A DNA stretch of 64,000 nt from [Eubacterium] yurii subsp. margaretiae ATCC 43715 (GCA_000146855.1 GL405246.1:219553-283552); one strand, 5' to 3'; positions 10,404 through 20,183 are shown, counted from the first letter of the stretch. Program-made: numbers and translations. The notes: a model not told the origin generated them from the sequence alone.

Positions 10404-13238
10404 ATGAACGACAAAATAATAATCAGAGGTGCAAATCAGCACAATCTTAAAAATATAAATCTTGAGATACCAAGAGATAAACTTGTGGTATTTACAGGAC
10501 TTTCAGGCTCTGGTAAATCATCTCTTGCTTTTGACACCATATATGCGGAAGGTCAAAGGAGATATGTGGAGTCACTTTCTTCTTATGCAAGACAGTTCTT
10601 AGGCAGACTTGACAAGCCGGATGTGGAGTATATCGAGGGGCTTTCTCCCGCTATATCCATAGACCAAAAGACTACATCAAATAATCCACGTTCTACAGTG
10701 GGCACTGTAACGGAGATATATGACTACTTGAGGCTCCTTTTTTCAAATATAGGCATTCCTCACTGCCCTGAGTGCGGAAAAGAGATAAGACAGATGAGCA
10801 TACAGGAGATAGTGGACAAGGTGATGACTCTTGATGCAGGAACAAAAATACAAATCATATCACCTGTGGTAAGAGGCAAAAAGGGAAGTCACGAGAAACT
10901 CATTGAAAGTATCAAAAAAGATGGCTATATGAGGTTAAAGATTGATAATGTGGACTATACTGTCGAAGATGACATCAAGCTTGAAAAAAACAAAAAGCAC
11001 GATATATCAATAGTAATAGACAGATTGATAATCAAAGAGAATCTGGAAAAAAGACTGGCAGACTCTATAGAAATAGCTTCTAATCTTTCCAACGGCATAA
11101 TAATAGTGGATGTAATAGGCGACAAACAGCTGACATACTCTACAAAACTTGCCTGTCCTGACCATGACATAGCTATGGGTGATCTTACTGCTGCTATGTT
11201 CTCGTTCAACAACCCTATGGGAGCTTGCCCTACCTGTCTTGGACTTGGTAGTTTGAACAAAATAGATGTGACACTGGTCATACCTGATGAAAATCTTTCG
11301 CTTAGACAGGGTGCAATAAGCGCATGGAACTCAACAGACTCTGCAAAGGAAGAGGGATATTATTTTAAGTCGATAGAAGCTCTTGCAAAAAAAGAAAAGG
11401 TCTCTATGGACATTCCGTATAAAGACTTGCCGGAAGACTTCAAACAGAAGTTGCTCTATGGGACAGATGAGGTCTTAAAATTCACCTTTAACAGCAAATT
11501 TACCGATAGCGATAAGACTTACAAGTCAACATTTGAGGGAGTAATACCCAATCTTGAGAGGAGATTTGCAGAGTCCCCATCACAGCTTATAAGAGAAAAG
11601 ATAGGTCAGTACATGGTGGAGCAGACTTGTCCTTCTTGTCATGGAGCAAGGCTTAAAAGTGAGATACTCTCAGTAACAGTAGGAGATTTGAATATATCTG
11701 AGGTTACAGATAAGTCCATATTGGATTTGATACAATATATCGAGGATTTGAAACTTACAAAAAAAGAAAGCATTATTGCAAAGGAGATACTCAAGGAGAT
11801 AAAATCAAGGGCTACATTCTTAAAGGATGTAGGACTTGAATACCTAAGCCTATCAAGAAAGGCAGGTACTTTATCAGGAGGAGAGTCTCAGCGTATAAGA
11901 CTGGCTACTCAAATAGGCTCGGCGCTTGTAGGGGTGCTATATGTACTTGATGAGCCGTCAATAGGTCTGCACCAAAGAGATAATGAGAAATTGCTCAAAT
12001 CGCTAAGAAACTTGACTGACATTGGAAACACCCTCATAGTAGTAGAGCATGACGAAGATACTATGAAAGAGGCCGACTATATAGTAGACATAGGGCCAAA
12101 TGCCGGAGTATATGGTGGTGAAGTGGTAGCCTGCGGAACTCTCGAAGATATAAAAAAGGAAAAACGCTCAATTACAGGTCAATATCTATCAGGAGTTCAA
12201 AAAATAGAGCTACCTGAGGAAAGAAGAAAATTAGACAAGGGCTTCATCACTATTAAAAAAGCATCAGAAAATAATTTAAAAAACATTGATGTAGACATTC
12301 CGCTTGGAGTATTTACCTGCGTTACAGGGGTGTCAGGTTCAGGTAAAAGCTCATTGATTAACGAGATACTTTTTAAAAATGCTACGAATAAAATCTACAA
12401 GAGCAAGATGAAAACAGGTAGATGTGAAAGTATAGAGGGACTTGAAAACATAGACAAGGTCGTTGACATAGACCAGTCACCCATAGGCAGGACACCAAGG
12501 TCAAATCCTGCGACATATACAGGTATATTCGACATAATAAGAGATGTCTTTGCAATGACTAAGGAGTCAAAGTCAAGGGGCTACCAAAAGGGGAGATTCT
12601 CATTTAATGTAAAGGGCGGAAGATGCGAGGCTTGTAAGGGTGACGGTATAATAAAATTGGAAATGCACTTCTTGCCTGATGTATATGTGCCTTGCGAAGT
12701 ATGTAATGCCAAGAGATACAACAGAGAGACCTTGCAGGTGACATACAGGGACAAAAATATTGCAGATGTCTTGGACATGGATGTCAAAACCGCTCTAGAA
12801 TTTTTTGAAACTAATACAAGGATAAAAAGAAGACTTGAAACCTTAATGCAGGTAGGTCTGTCTTACATCAAACTCGGCCAGCCTTCTACTCAGCTTTCAG
12901 GGGGTGAGGCACAAAGGGTGAAACTTGCTACGGAGCTGAGCAAAATATCTACAGGCAACACTCTCTATATACTTGACGAGCCGACTACAGGACTGCATAT
13001 AGACGATGTCAAAAAGCTGATTGCGGTACTTCAAAGTCTGACGGACATGGGTAATACTGTCGTGGTCATAGAGCATAATTTGGATGTGATAAAATCTTGT
13101 GATTATATCATAGACTTAGGACCATTTGGAGGTGACAAGGGCGGAGAAATCATAGCAAAGGGTACACCTGAGAAGGTGGCAAAGGTCAAAGAATCATTTA
13201 CAGGACAGTTTTTAAAGCCATATCTTAAGAAAAAATAA
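10404..13238 (+). CDS. uvrA: UvrABC excinuclease subunit A
   Basis: DNA-damage recognition ATPase of nucleotide excision repair; dimerises and loads UvrB. The 944 residues carry two ABC modules: Walker [10 protein letters not shown] near residue 31 and GVSGSGKSS near 642, signatures [12 protein letters not shown] and [12 protein letters not shown], and zinc modules of the CPxC...CPTC and CEAC...CEVC type. The opening [19 protein letters not shown] is the standard UvrA N-terminus. uvrB and uvrC, commonly next door in Firmicutes, are not downstream here; a terminator follows immediately. Confidence 0.98.
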   Translation: MNDKIIIRGANQHNLKNINLEIPRDKLVVFTGLSGSGKSSLAFDTIYAEGQRRYVESLSSYARQFLGRLDKPDVEYIEGLSPAISIDQKTTSNNPRSTVGTVTEIYDYLRLLFSNIGIPHCPECGKEIRQMSIQEIVDKVMTLDAGTKIQIISPVVRGKKGSHEKLIESIKKDGYMRLKIDNVDYTVEDDIKLEKNKKHDISIVIDRLIIKENLEKRLADSIEIASNLSNGIIIVDVIGDKQLTYSTKLACPDHDIAMGDLTAAMFSFNNPMGACPTCLGLGSLNKIDVTLVIPDENLSLRQGAISAWNSTDSAKEEGYYFKSIEALAKKEKVSMDIPYKDLPEDFKQKLLYGTDEVLKFTFNSKFTDSDKTYKSTFEGVIPNLERRFAESPSQLIREKIGQYMVEQTCPSCHGARLKSEILSVTVGDLNISEVTDKSILDLIQYIEDLKLTKKESIIAKEILKEIKSRATFLKDVGLEYLSLSRKAGTLSGGESQRIRLATQIGSALVGVLYVLDEPSIGLHQRDNEKLLKSLRNLTDIGNTLIVVEHDEDTMKEADYIVDIGPNAGVYGGEVVACGTLEDIKKEKRSITGQYLSGVQKIELPEERRKLDKGFITIKKASENNLKNIDVDIPLGVFTCVTGVSGSGKSSLINEILFKNATNKIYKSKMKTGRCESIEGLENIDKVVDIDQSPIGRTPRSNPATYTGIFDIIRDVFAMTKESKSRGYQKGRFSFNVKGGRCEACKGDGIIKLEMHFLPDVYVPCEVCNAKRYNRETLQVTYRDKNIADVLDMDVKTALEFFETNTRIKRRLETLMQVGLSYIKLGQPSTQLSGGEAQRVKLATELSKISTGNTLYILDEPTTGLHIDDVKKLIAVLQSLTDMGNTVVVIEHNLDVIKSCDYIIDLGPFGGDKGGEIIAKGTPEKVAKVKESFTGQFLKPYLKKK

Positions 13239-13260
13239 TATTATAAAATAAGAGAAATAA

Positions 13261-13288
13261 AAAAAGGGGTCTACAATGACTCCTTTTT
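13261..13288 (+). terminator. uvrA terminator
   Basis: AAAAAGGGGTC (13261-13271) pairs with GACTCCTTTTT (13278-13288) with one G-U pair, ending in a T-run. Confidence 0.8.
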
Positions 13289-13295
13289 GCTTCTT

Positions 13296-13409
13296 ATACT
13301 AAAAATTAATTAGATAGTCCCAAAATATATTAAATATGGCTTGTCCAAAACTACAAAAAATTATATTTCTATACGTTCAAATCCAACATTATAAATGATT
13401 ATTAGTATT
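13296..13409 (+). repeat. Interspersed repeat copy after uvrA
   Basis: A clear 114-bp member: left end ATACTAAAAATTAATTAGAT, right end CATTATAAATGATTATTAGTATT-like. It shares interior blocks (AATATATTAAA, TTGTCCAAAA/TTATCCAAAA, AAAATTATATTT) with the copy at 62458-62573, so the two are close relatives. Confidence 0.75.
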
Positions 13410-13639
13410 ATAGCATTATCAATTTAATTTATGAATAAAGTTCATCAAAATTTTTTAAAAAATTATGACTTCATTATATATGCTCTAAAAATAATTTATA
13501 TATTATTTTATTAGATTTTAGTATTACAATCCATATATTTATAATACTGCTTGTGTAGTCTACATATATATATTATTTAATTGAAATAATATATAATTTC
13601 TAACAAATTATAAATATTTCAGATTTAGACTATCAAAAA

Positions 13640-13810
13640 CTACAGCAATCCTTCAAGATTATTGTCATCATCATTTTTACTTATATCACAAGAACCTGAG
13701 TGACAATGACCGTTACATGATGAGCAGTCACCACCCTTGCCGTTTATTGAATAGTATATTGCAAGAGCTGTTATTGCAACGATTATGGCTCCTATTACTA
13801 TATTAACCAT
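13640..13810 (-). CDS. FeoB-associated Cys-rich membrane protein (small, orphan)
   Basis: A 56-residue protein. It has one N-terminal membrane helix (MVNIVIGAIIVAITALAIYY), then a short loop and a cluster of four Cys and two His (CSSCNGHCHSGSC, Cys 29, 32, 36, 41), then an acidic tail. This is the layout of PF12669 small proteins usually encoded beside feoA/feoB and thought to help ferrous iron uptake. Translation from ATG at 13810 is preceded by AGGGGG on the minus strand. No feo genes are near, so the iron link rests only on the family resemblance; generic metal binding is the safer statement. Confidence 0.72.
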   Translation of the reverse strand: MVNIVIGAIIVAITALAIYYSINGKGGDCSSCNGHCHSGSCDISKNDDDNNLEGLL

Positions 13811-13878
13811 GATAAAACCCCCTTTTTAAAAATTATTTATGATTGATATTAATACCTGATTAATAAAAAAATATTCAG

Positions 13879-13969
13879 ATACTAAAAAATTAATTCAAAA
13901 AATTAATTGTTAAAAAATTTTAAAAATGGAGCTCGTTAAAATTTAAATTGAATTTTTTAATGTAGTATT
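13879..13969 (+). repeat. Possible shortened repeat copy
   Basis: ATACTAAAAAATTAATTC at the left and TTTAATGTAGTATT at the right, 91 bases. The ends resemble the AATACTAA family but the element is short and the interior is low-complexity. Confidence 0.3.
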
Positions 13970-13974
13970 GCAAT

Positions 13975-14976
13975 CTATATTTCTGTTCTCCTTATATTTA
14001 TAATCTCATTTTTATCCGGAATAGTCAGATAAAATCCATTTTTTTCACTCTTAGCTAAATATGAATGAAAACAGCTGTCTTCTATCTTTAATAGTGAATA
14101 TTTGTAATTTAAGTCATTATCTAAGTACATCAGACAATTATAACCATGAGATACACAATATAGTCCCTCATCTGTTTTTACAACTCCTGACGGCATTAAA
14201 CCAAGGTATAGTTCACCTAAGAGAGTCATCTTATTTGGAGTTAGCTTAAATATATAATTATATCCTGTTTGCACACTCTCATAAGTACCTTTTTCACCTA
14301 CTTTCTTAGTAGCCTTACTTATAGCAAAAACTTCATCCTTATACTTAGCCAATGAACCATAAAAATTATTTCCAAGTTCTTTAAACTCTTTTCTTGATAC
14401 CACATAGACTATTATTTTGGAATACTCTCCACTAACTGAAGATAAGTATATATTCTCATCTTTATCTACTTCAATATCAGAAATATCAGCACGTTTACCA
14501 AAAGACTCAAGTATAGGCTCATATGATATATTTTCTAAAAAGTTAAAATTTTTATCCAAAATCTGAACTCTCTTATTATCAGATTCCAACACAAAAATTT
14601 TATCATTTGATACAGCTATATCAGTGGGCTTTGAAATTTTTAAATTTCCACTTCCTAATTTCCCAATTGTTTTAATTATTTTATTATTGTAATCCATGAC
14701 TATTAGACGATCATAATCTCTATCAGCTATGATAACATCATTATCTCTACAAACCAAACCGCCGATACTCTTTGTATCAATATTTACATTCTTGGCAATA
14801 TAGTCATTGGAATATTGTAATTTTAGTGCTGTGTAATTATCAAACGTATTATCAAATTCAACTTCTGTAAGCTCTTGTAAATATCCTTCTGAAATATTAA
14901 AGCTTTTTTTGTTACAAGCAACAAAAGAACATAAAAGTAATAAAAATAATATTGGGATTGCAATTTTTTTATACAT
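13975..14976 (-). CDS. Predicted lipoprotein with NHL/6-bladed propeller-like repeats
   Basis: A 333-residue exported protein. The start MYKKIAIPILFLLLLCSFVAC is a lipoprotein signal with the lipid-anchored Cys at 21. The rest has repeated four-strand units such as GGLVCRDNDVIIADRDYDRLIVMD, PTDIAVSNDKIFVLESDNKRVQIL and ISDIEVDKDENIYL, which resemble NHL or 6-bladed beta-propeller repeats. It should sit on the outer face of the membrane and may bind a ligand or peptide. RBS AAAGGAGAGG precedes the ATG. The upstream gene on the same strand (15130-15783) is also exported, 153 bases away. No specific function is assigned. Confidence 0.7.
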   Translation of the reverse strand: MYKKIAIPILFLLLLCSFVACNKKSFNISEGYLQELTEVEFDNTFDNYTALKLQYSNDYIAKNVNIDTKSIGGLVCRDNDVIIADRDYDRLIVMDYNNKIIKTIGKLGSGNLKISKPTDIAVSNDKIFVLESDNKRVQILDKNFNFLENISYEPILESFGKRADISDIEVDKDENIYLSSVSGEYSKIIVYVVSRKEFKELGNNFYGSLAKYKDEVFAISKATKKVGEKGTYESVQTGYNYIFKLTPNKMTLLGELYLGLMPSGVVKTDEGLYCVSHGYNCLMYLDNDLNYKYSLLKIEDSCFHSYLAKSEKNGFYLTIPDKNEIINIRRTEI

Positions 14977-15129
14977 AGTCCTCTCCTTTGTTAATATTAT
15001 TAATAACTTATATAATTAGTTTATTTATATTCAAATAGAATTTATGCCTATTATTAATACTGATATTATATTTTTTACAAATAAATTTGCATGTATCTTC
15101 ACTTGCTAAATTAAACTTTAAAAACCAAA

Positions 15130-15783
15130 TCAAAATGTATCCCTAACAAACTTTGCCTCAAAGCCTACGACTCTTTTACCGTAGCCATAAAGAATCGGAG
15201 TCCAATTTTTTAATCCTCTGCGAGCTCTCATATATACGCTAAAATCATAGTGCTCATACACCGGATATACCTCTATATGACCACGATATGGTACATTATT
15301 AAGTTTAAAAGATTTAGCAATATTTCTGCTTACTCTTTTGGAAGCATTAACTTGAAATCCCAGTAAATTTGACATTTCATTAAAATCAATACTTCCTAAA
15401 TCACTTATACTATTTTTCGCTGACTCACCTTCTGCGTCTAAAGCACTTACATACATTCCCTTATCAACTATTAGAATACTTTTATTCACAGGATTTTGAT
15501 AATCTGTTTCCTTTTGTATATTTCTAATAAGCACTTTTTTAGGAATGGATGTATATTTGCCCTTGTCTATATTAATCTTATCATTCATTACTTCTACCTG
15601 CTTAGTTAAAAGTCCATCTTTATCCAAGTACCATCCTCTGTTTGCTTCCTCAGACATAGTAAGTTTGTAAAGTTTTCCCATAGTTTTTAACTCTTGAGCG
15701 TCATATATAAAAGAAGAATTTGCAAAGAGCATTGAACATAGCGAAACGACTAAAATAGAAACTAAGGCTTTTTTATTTAGCAT
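15130..15783 (-). CDS. Exported protein of unknown function
   Basis: A 217-residue protein with a classical signal peptide (MLNKKALVSILVVSLCSMLFA) and no lipobox. I do not recognise a domain in the mature part; it is rich in Lys and Tyr and ends with a strand-rich block around YRGHIEVYPVYEHYDFSVYM. The ATG at 15783 is chosen because GGGAGG (complement of 15791-15796) is 7 bases upstream; the longer frame starts inside that site. It lies upstream of the propeller lipoprotein on the same strand, so the two may form a surface-protein pair. Confidence 0.6.
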   Translation of the reverse strand: MLNKKALVSILVVSLCSMLFANSSFIYDAQELKTMGKLYKLTMSEEANRGWYLDKDGLLTKQVEVMNDKINIDKGKYTSIPKKVLIRNIQKETDYQNPVNKSILIVDKGMYVSALDAEGESAKNSISDLGSIDFNEMSNLLGFQVNASKRVSRNIAKSFKLNNVPYRGHIEVYPVYEHYDFSVYMRARRGLKNWTPILYGYGKRVVGFEAKFVRDTF

Positions 15784-16114
15784 AATAAGACCTCCCATTT
15801 ATTTGCAAGGTTTATTTATATGTAGGTTTAGTATATAAGAGCAATATTAAATAAAAGATATGACTTAAAATATCGTAATTTTATTTCAAATTATAAAAAA
15901 TATTATATGTAATTTACTATAGTTAAAGAATATCACATATACTTATAGGTTGTCAATAGTTTCTTAGACTTTTTTAGTCTTAGTATTATATTATAATCTT
16001 TTATATACTATCTTATATGATAGCTGTAAAATAATATTGACTTTTCCTATATTTATTGCTAAGCTATAAATATAAAGTATTTTTATATTTATATGAAAGG
16101 ATGGTGAATAACTG
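15784..16114. other. Divergent AT-rich region upstream of blaI-like gene
   Basis: About 330 bases separating oppositely oriented genes. TTGACT near 16038 may be a -35 for the blaI-like gene. No palindrome with the TACA..TGTA form of BlaI/MecI operators was found. Confidence 0.4.
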
Positions 16115-16507
16115 ATGAAAAAGACTCTACCTGCTCTTAGCTCTAAAGAAGAGCTTGTGATGTCAGTTCTTTGGAATGTAGATAGACCACTCACAGCTCT
16201 TGAAGTGTCCAAAGAGGATGAGAGATTGAATTTGAGTACTGTAAAGCAGGTTTTGCAAAAGCTGTTGAAGAAAAACTATGTTGAAGTAGCAGGAATTACT
16301 CATAGCGGAACTTCGATAGCAAGAAATTATAATTTTTTAATAAGTGCTGAAGAATATGCAGCAGACCAACTCCAAGCTATGCGTTTAACTGCTTTTAATT
16401 TCTCCACTCTCAACTTTGTAAATCATCTTATTGAGAAAGAAGAATGTGATGATATCTTAAGAGAAATGGAGCAAATTCTTAAAGAAAAGAAAAAGGAGGA
16501 AAAGTGA
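16115..16507 (+). CDS. BlaI/MecI/CopY-family transcriptional repressor
   Basis: A 130-residue winged-helix protein: LSSKEELVMSVLWNVDRPLTALEV is the family's opening helix-turn, followed by LNLSTVKQVLQKLLKKNYVEV (recognition helix and wing) and a C-terminal dimerisation helix. Such repressors are inactivated when a membrane M56 protease senses cell-wall antibiotics or other signals. The next gene encodes that protease and the stop codon lies just before its start, so the pair is translationally linked. A target other than autoregulation is not evident. Confidence 0.88.
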   Translation: MKKTLPALSSKEELVMSVLWNVDRPLTALEVSKEDERLNLSTVKQVLQKLLKKNYVEVAGITHSGTSIARNYNFLISAEEYAADQLQAMRLTAFNFSTLNFVNHLIEKEECDDILREMEQILKEKKKEEK

Positions 16508-16509
16508 AT

Positions 16510-17616
16510 ATGTCATCTTCCTTAATATACACTAATGCTTTTTTCTTTACTTTCAGTGCTGTTATAATGTTATATCTGATAGATAAGCCTGCACTGTTGA
16601 CTTATAAAAATGGAATTCCTATTTTTAGCCTACTTGTTTTGATTTTGCTTAGACTGATAATTCCTGGTGAATTTTTCTTTACTACAACAATTCCGTCCAA
16701 AAATATACTTACCTTCATCAATAATATTGAACAATTGAAAGTAGTAAGAGGATTTTTATTAATAGAAGCTGTGATTTTTATATGGTTTAGTATCTCGTCT
16801 GTGTTATTAATAAGAGTGATATGTAATCATAGACGATTTATGAAAGTCATATCTCTGCTCCCTCGTGTAAAAGAAAAAGAAGTAGTGGACATATTTTCTA
16901 ATCTTTGTATGGAACAAAATCTGAGAAAAGTCCCTAAGTTAGTGCGATTTAATAGTTTTACAACCCCTACGATAGTCGGATTTAAGAATCCTATGATTAT
17001 TATTCCAAACAGTCTGTCAAAAGACGAGATAAGATTTACCTTATTACATGAATTAGAGCATTATAAACATCATCACTTAATATTGAAAATGTTTGTAGAA
17101 ATTGCTTTTATCTTGTATTGGTGGCATCCTCTTATGTGGATTTTGAAGATGTACTTTACACAAGCATTAGAATTGCAGGCTGATGCATACGCTACTTCAA
17201 CTTTGTCCAAAGAAGATACCTTTGCTTATACAAAAGCCTTAGTTAGTATAACAGGCAAGCAAAATCCAAAACAGACAGTATTTTCCATGGCGTTTGCAAT
17301 AAATATGGGGTTTACAAATAAAAGAATATCGAGTTTAACTGATAGCATTAGAATAAAAAGACCAACTATAATACTCAAGCAAAAACTAATGCTTCTTATT
17401 TTAGTTGCTATATTATTACTTTCAGCTTTTTTTACCTTTGAAGCGAGTCATATTGACTCTGAGGTGACAAAGGGGACTATTACAGTTAACTCATCAAATA
17501 CATATTTTTTGGAAATCCAAGATGGGAAATATGAATTTTATATCAATGGAAATTATGTTTCAACAATGGAAAATATTCCGGAATGGCTATCAGATTTTCC
17601 GATACATCATAGTTAA
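16510..17616 (+). CDS. BlaR1/MecR1-like M56 membrane metallopeptidase, no sensor domain
   Basis: A 368-residue integral membrane zinc protease. Three N-terminal membrane helices lead to the catalytic HELEH (about residues 180-184), then YWWHPLMW and ALELQADAYA (third zinc ligand region), then a helix near 295-315. True BlaR1 ends in a 250-residue penicillin-binding sensor; here only about 55 residues remain outside, so the stimulus is not a beta-lactam bound in that way. ATG 16510 is spaced 10 bases from GGAGG (16495-16499); the GTG at 16504 is too close to it. Partner of the BlaI-like repressor. Confidence 0.87.
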   Translation: MSSSLIYTNAFFFTFSAVIMLYLIDKPALLTYKNGIPIFSLLVLILLRLIIPGEFFFTTTIPSKNILTFINNIEQLKVVRGFLLIEAVIFIWFSISSVLLIRVICNHRRFMKVISLLPRVKEKEVVDIFSNLCMEQNLRKVPKLVRFNSFTTPTIVGFKNPMIIIPNSLSKDEIRFTLLHELEHYKHHHLILKMFVEIAFILYWWHPLMWILKMYFTQALELQADAYATSTLSKEDTFAYTKALVSITGKQNPKQTVFSMAFAINMGFTNKRISSLTDSIRIKRPTIILKQKLMLLILVAILLLSAFFTFEASHIDSEVTKGTITVNSSNTYFLEIQDGKYEFYINGNYVSTMENIPEWLSDFPIHHS

Positions 17617-17682
17617 AATTTGAAAGATTGTTAATAAAAAACTTAGTTAAAATATTTGATTTTAAGAAAGGATGAAAAGCTA

Positions 17683-17721
17683 TGAAAAGATATGCAAAAT
17701 TTTTAGTTATTTTGTACAAAT
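17683..17721 (+). pseudogene. Possible signal-peptide remnant or 12-codon leader after the M56 gene
   Basis: AGAAAGGATG is followed by ATG 17683 and only twelve sense codons (MKRYAKFLVILYK-like, basic then hydrophobic), ending at a stop at 17719-17721. It looks like the first half of a signal peptide whose gene has been lost, or a tiny leader peptide. The next feature is a terminator for the opposite strand. Confidence 0.3.
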
Positions 17722-17726
17722 AAGTA

Positions 17727-17758
17727 CAAAAAAAACAGCCATAAAGATTTATGACTGT
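17727..17758 (-). terminator. Terminator of the 17776-18255 gene
   Basis: On the minus strand ACAGTCATAAA and TTTATGGCTGT pair over 11 positions with one mismatch. They are followed by eight T (complement of the A-run at 17728-17735). Confidence 0.75.
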
Positions 17759-17775
17759 AAAAATCCTATAATTTT

Positions 17776-18255
17776 TTAATTTTTTTTGCTGATGATTTGC
17801 ATTGCATGGTCAAAAACAGTATCTTCTCCACTGCCATAAGGCATAGTAAGTAATTTGGAGTCGATTTTTTGGAGCATTTCCTCTGCTTCTTTTCTGTTTT
17901 GGGATTCGTCGAGCAATTTGAAGGCACTTTGAATTTTATGATTTACTACTGAGGCGTCATTGAGCATCTCAGGGTAGTTGAAGTTAAGGAAGTCGACTTG
18001 CGCTCTTGATATTTCTTCGCCTCTTGCTATTCTTGCGGCGATTGACAAGGCTCTCATCTTTTCCAAAGACTCAGCATACTCCTTTGACTGCTTGTCTGTT
18101 GCATTTTTTTGCTCATTGGCGTTTTTGGATTTTTCTTCAAAATCAATCTTTCTTTGACTTTTCAGCTTAAAATCCTTCATCATCTCATAATGTCTTTGCA
18201 AAAATGCAAATTTGTCGTCTTCTTTTTTGCTCTCCAATACATCTTGTATTCTCAT
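17776..18255 (-). CDS. Conserved-looking charged protein of unknown function
   Basis: A 159-residue soluble protein with no signal peptide or membrane helix. It is rich in Lys, Glu and Gln, and residues 15-75 are likely coiled coil. A short block ARGEEISRAQVDFLNFNYPEML may be the folded core. I do not recognise the family. It has a strong RBS (AGGAGGTG, complement of 18261-18268 region), a terminator and its own transcription unit, which argues that it is a real gene. Confidence 0.55.
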   Translation of the reverse strand: MRIQDVLESKKEDDKFAFLQRHYEMMKDFKLKSQRKIDFEEKSKNANEQKNATDKQSKEYAESLEKMRALSIAARIARGEEISRAQVDFLNFNYPEMLNDASVVNHKIQSAFKLLDESQNRKEAEEMLQKIDSKLLTMPYGSGEDTVFDHAMQIISKKN

Positions 18256-18778
18256 ATCACACCTCCTATGTGAAATAAAAAGTATAGGACTTATTATACA
18301 TTATCTTCGGTATAAAATCAATTAATATTTAGACAAAAACTAAGATAAAATAGGTATAAGTACCTATAAGCCTTACCCTATTATTGAAGAATTGACATCT
18401 GCGGAATATTTCATATAAAATACCAATGGAAAAAGAAATTTCAAAATAAATTCATATATTTCTTCTCTTATATGCATTAATATTAGTAAATAAAATATGT
18501 ATTATTTTTTTGATATAATTAAGCTTAGGCTGATATAATTGAAAGTGTAGGTTTTTTTAATATAATGATGTAAAAATAATATAAGAGGTATGATGGTGCT
18601 GTTATAATATCCTACATAATATTTAGAAAAAAATAAAATTTTTTTTCTTTAAATTATGTATTTTAAAAATCTATATTTTAATTACTGGTATTATATTTTG
18701 GTACTAACTTATATTTAAAATAGCTTTTGTAAAAATAGCCTACGATTTATAATAATTCAATAGTTTGGGAGGTTTATT
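18256..18778. other. Intergenic region with candidate promoter and palindrome
   Basis: Contains ATAGGTA/TACCTAT arms (18350-18356 and 18361-18367) and a good-looking promoter TTGACA (18392-18397), 16 bases, TATAAA (18414-18419) on the plus strand. That promoter is 360 bases before the next gene, so it may serve a long leader or a small RNA. TGATATAATT occurs twice (about 18510 and 18531). No small gene is convincing. Confidence 0.4.
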
Positions 18779-19045
18779 ATGGGAATTGCTGCATTAGTAG
18801 TGGGAATTGCTTCATTGGTGTTATTTGTATTTTTTGGCGGTGTGTTTAACTGGATGGTTTTGCCAATATCTATAGTAGGGATAATATTAGGTGCATTGGC
18901 TAGGAAGGATCCTGAAACTAAAACTATGGGTACAGTGGGACTTATCTGCTCGATAATAACATTAGTATTGACTGTTTTAACTTATATTGCTTGTCTTGCT
19001 TGCTTTAGCGGTATAGCCGGTGGTATAAATACTTTTTTTAAATAG
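18779..19045 (+). CDS. Small DUF4190-like membrane protein
   Basis: An 88-residue protein of three hydrophobic helices separated by a short charged loop (ARKDPETKTMG), the pattern of DUF4190-type membrane proteins (Gly-rich LGALA before the loop). Function unknown. GGGAGG is 7 bases before the ATG. It ends 15 bases before the Lgt-family gene, so the two are probably one operon. Confidence 0.7.
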   Translation: MGIAALVVGIASLVLFVFFGGVFNWMVLPISIVGIILGALARKDPETKTMGTVGLICSIITLVLTVLTYIACLACFSGIAGGINTFFK

Positions 19046-19060
19046 CAATTAGGGGATGGT

Positions 19061-19834
19061 ATGCACGTTCATTTGCATATATTAGGTCTACATATACCTA
19101 TGTACGGTCTTATGATTATTATAGGTATTATGGTAGCTAATATTGTTGCAGTAAAGATAAAAAAAGATTATAACTTTGATATAAATGACTTTATAATTTT
19201 ACAAGCCTATGTGTTCTTATTTGCATTTTTATTTGCTAAAATACTGTTTTTAGTTACAGTTATCAATCAAATAGATTTTGATAAGATTTTTGATATCAAT
19301 TACCTTAATACATTAATTCAAGGTGGATTTGTCTTTTATGGAGGATTGATAGGTGGGCTTTTGGGCTTGTATTTAGCAGGTAAGATACACAAAATAGACT
19401 ATATGATGTATTTAAGGCATAATATATTTTTATTGCCACTTGCCCATGCCTTTGGTAGAATAGGTTGTTTTTGTGCAGGTTGTTGTTATGGAAAAGAATG
19501 TAGTGGTCCCTTTTGTGTGGTCTTTCCTGTAAATTCTTTTGCAAAGCCCTTAGTGCCTTTGTTTCCGGTTCAATTACTTGAATCATTTTTATTATTTATT
19601 TTAGCTATAAGTATATACTTATATCAAAAAAGAAGAGGTGTACGCTATTCTATAGAAATTTATATAGTTTCTTACTCAGTTATAAGATTTATATTGGAAT
19701 ATTTTAGAGGAGATGTGCAAAGGGGAAGTATATATATCTTTACAACTTCTCAGATAATCAGTATAGTCTTGTTACTGATAGTTGCTGTAAGACGTATAAT
19801 TATTTCTAAACAAAAACAATCTAAAAGTGAATAA
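19061..19834 (+). CDS. lgt: Prolipoprotein diacylglyceryl transferase (Lgt family)
   Basis: A seven-helix membrane enzyme of PF01790 that transfers diacylglycerol from phosphatidylglycerol to the lipobox Cys. Visible landmarks: LHIPMYGLMIIIGIMVA at the start, GGFVFYGGLIGG, and HAFGRIGCFCAGCCYG, followed by the C-terminal ESF and EYFRGD segments. The GRIGCF(C/L)AGCCYG version with extra Cys is a subfamily common in Clostridia and may be a second Lgt paralogue rather than the housekeeping one. A substrate exists in this window (the lipoprotein at 13975-14976). It is followed by a strong terminator. Confidence 0.82.
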   Translation: MHVHLHILGLHIPMYGLMIIIGIMVANIVAVKIKKDYNFDINDFIILQAYVFLFAFLFAKILFLVTVINQIDFDKIFDINYLNTLIQGGFVFYGGLIGGLLGLYLAGKIHKIDYMMYLRHNIFLLPLAHAFGRIGCFCAGCCYGKECSGPFCVVFPVNSFAKPLVPLFPVQLLESFLLFILAISIYLYQKRRGVRYSIEIYIVSYSVIRFILEYFRGDVQRGSIYIFTTSQIISIVLLLIVAVRRIIISKQKQSKSE

Positions 19835-19843
19835 ATTGAAAAG

Positions 19844-19882
19844 ATAATCAAGAAAAATTCGACACTTCTTGATTATTTTTTT
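19844..19882 (+). terminator. lgt terminator
   Basis: ATAATCAAGAA (19844-19854) pairs perfectly with TTCTTGATTAT (19866-19876), followed by a T-run. Confidence 0.9.
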
Positions 19883-19950
19883 GTCTAATACAGGTATAAT
19901 ACTAAAATATTTTTGCGTTTTGCATCCTACATCTTTTATTTTTTATGACT

Positions 19951-20183
19951 GATACTAAAAACCTTTTAATACTAAAAATCTTTTAAATTAACAAGTAAAT
20001 ATTTTAATTACAAAGTGTATATAATTTAATAGCAAATCACAATATCAAATATTTTACATGACTTTTTAAACGAAGATTAGTATAAATTGCTATGTGAGTA
20101 TTTTGATTACAAATTGTATATAAATTAATAGCAAATCACAATATCGAATATTTTAAATGACTTTTTAAACGGAGATTAGTATT
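19951..20183 (+). repeat. Interspersed repeat with internal tandem duplication
   Basis: The main copy is 19968-20084 (AATACTAAAAATCTTTTAAA to GATTAGTATA). A near-identical 88-bp second unit at 20096-20183 repeats its right three quarters (ATAGCAAATCACAATATC...ATGACTTTTTAAACG-AGATTAGTAT). The left end is also doubled: ATACTAAAAACCTTTTA at 19952 precedes it. The block sits just upstream of the pyrH promoter. It is closest to the inverted copy at 26324-26438, sharing TTTTACATGACTTTTTAAA. Confidence 0.75.

Noticed and set aside
13360-13400. tRNA-like T-arm (GTTCAAATCC)
   Set aside because: No acceptor stem, anticodon arm or D-arm around it; it lies inside a repeat copy.
19951-20183. CRISPR array
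   Set aside because: Only two tandem units without spacers of uniform size; the units match the interspersed repeat family.
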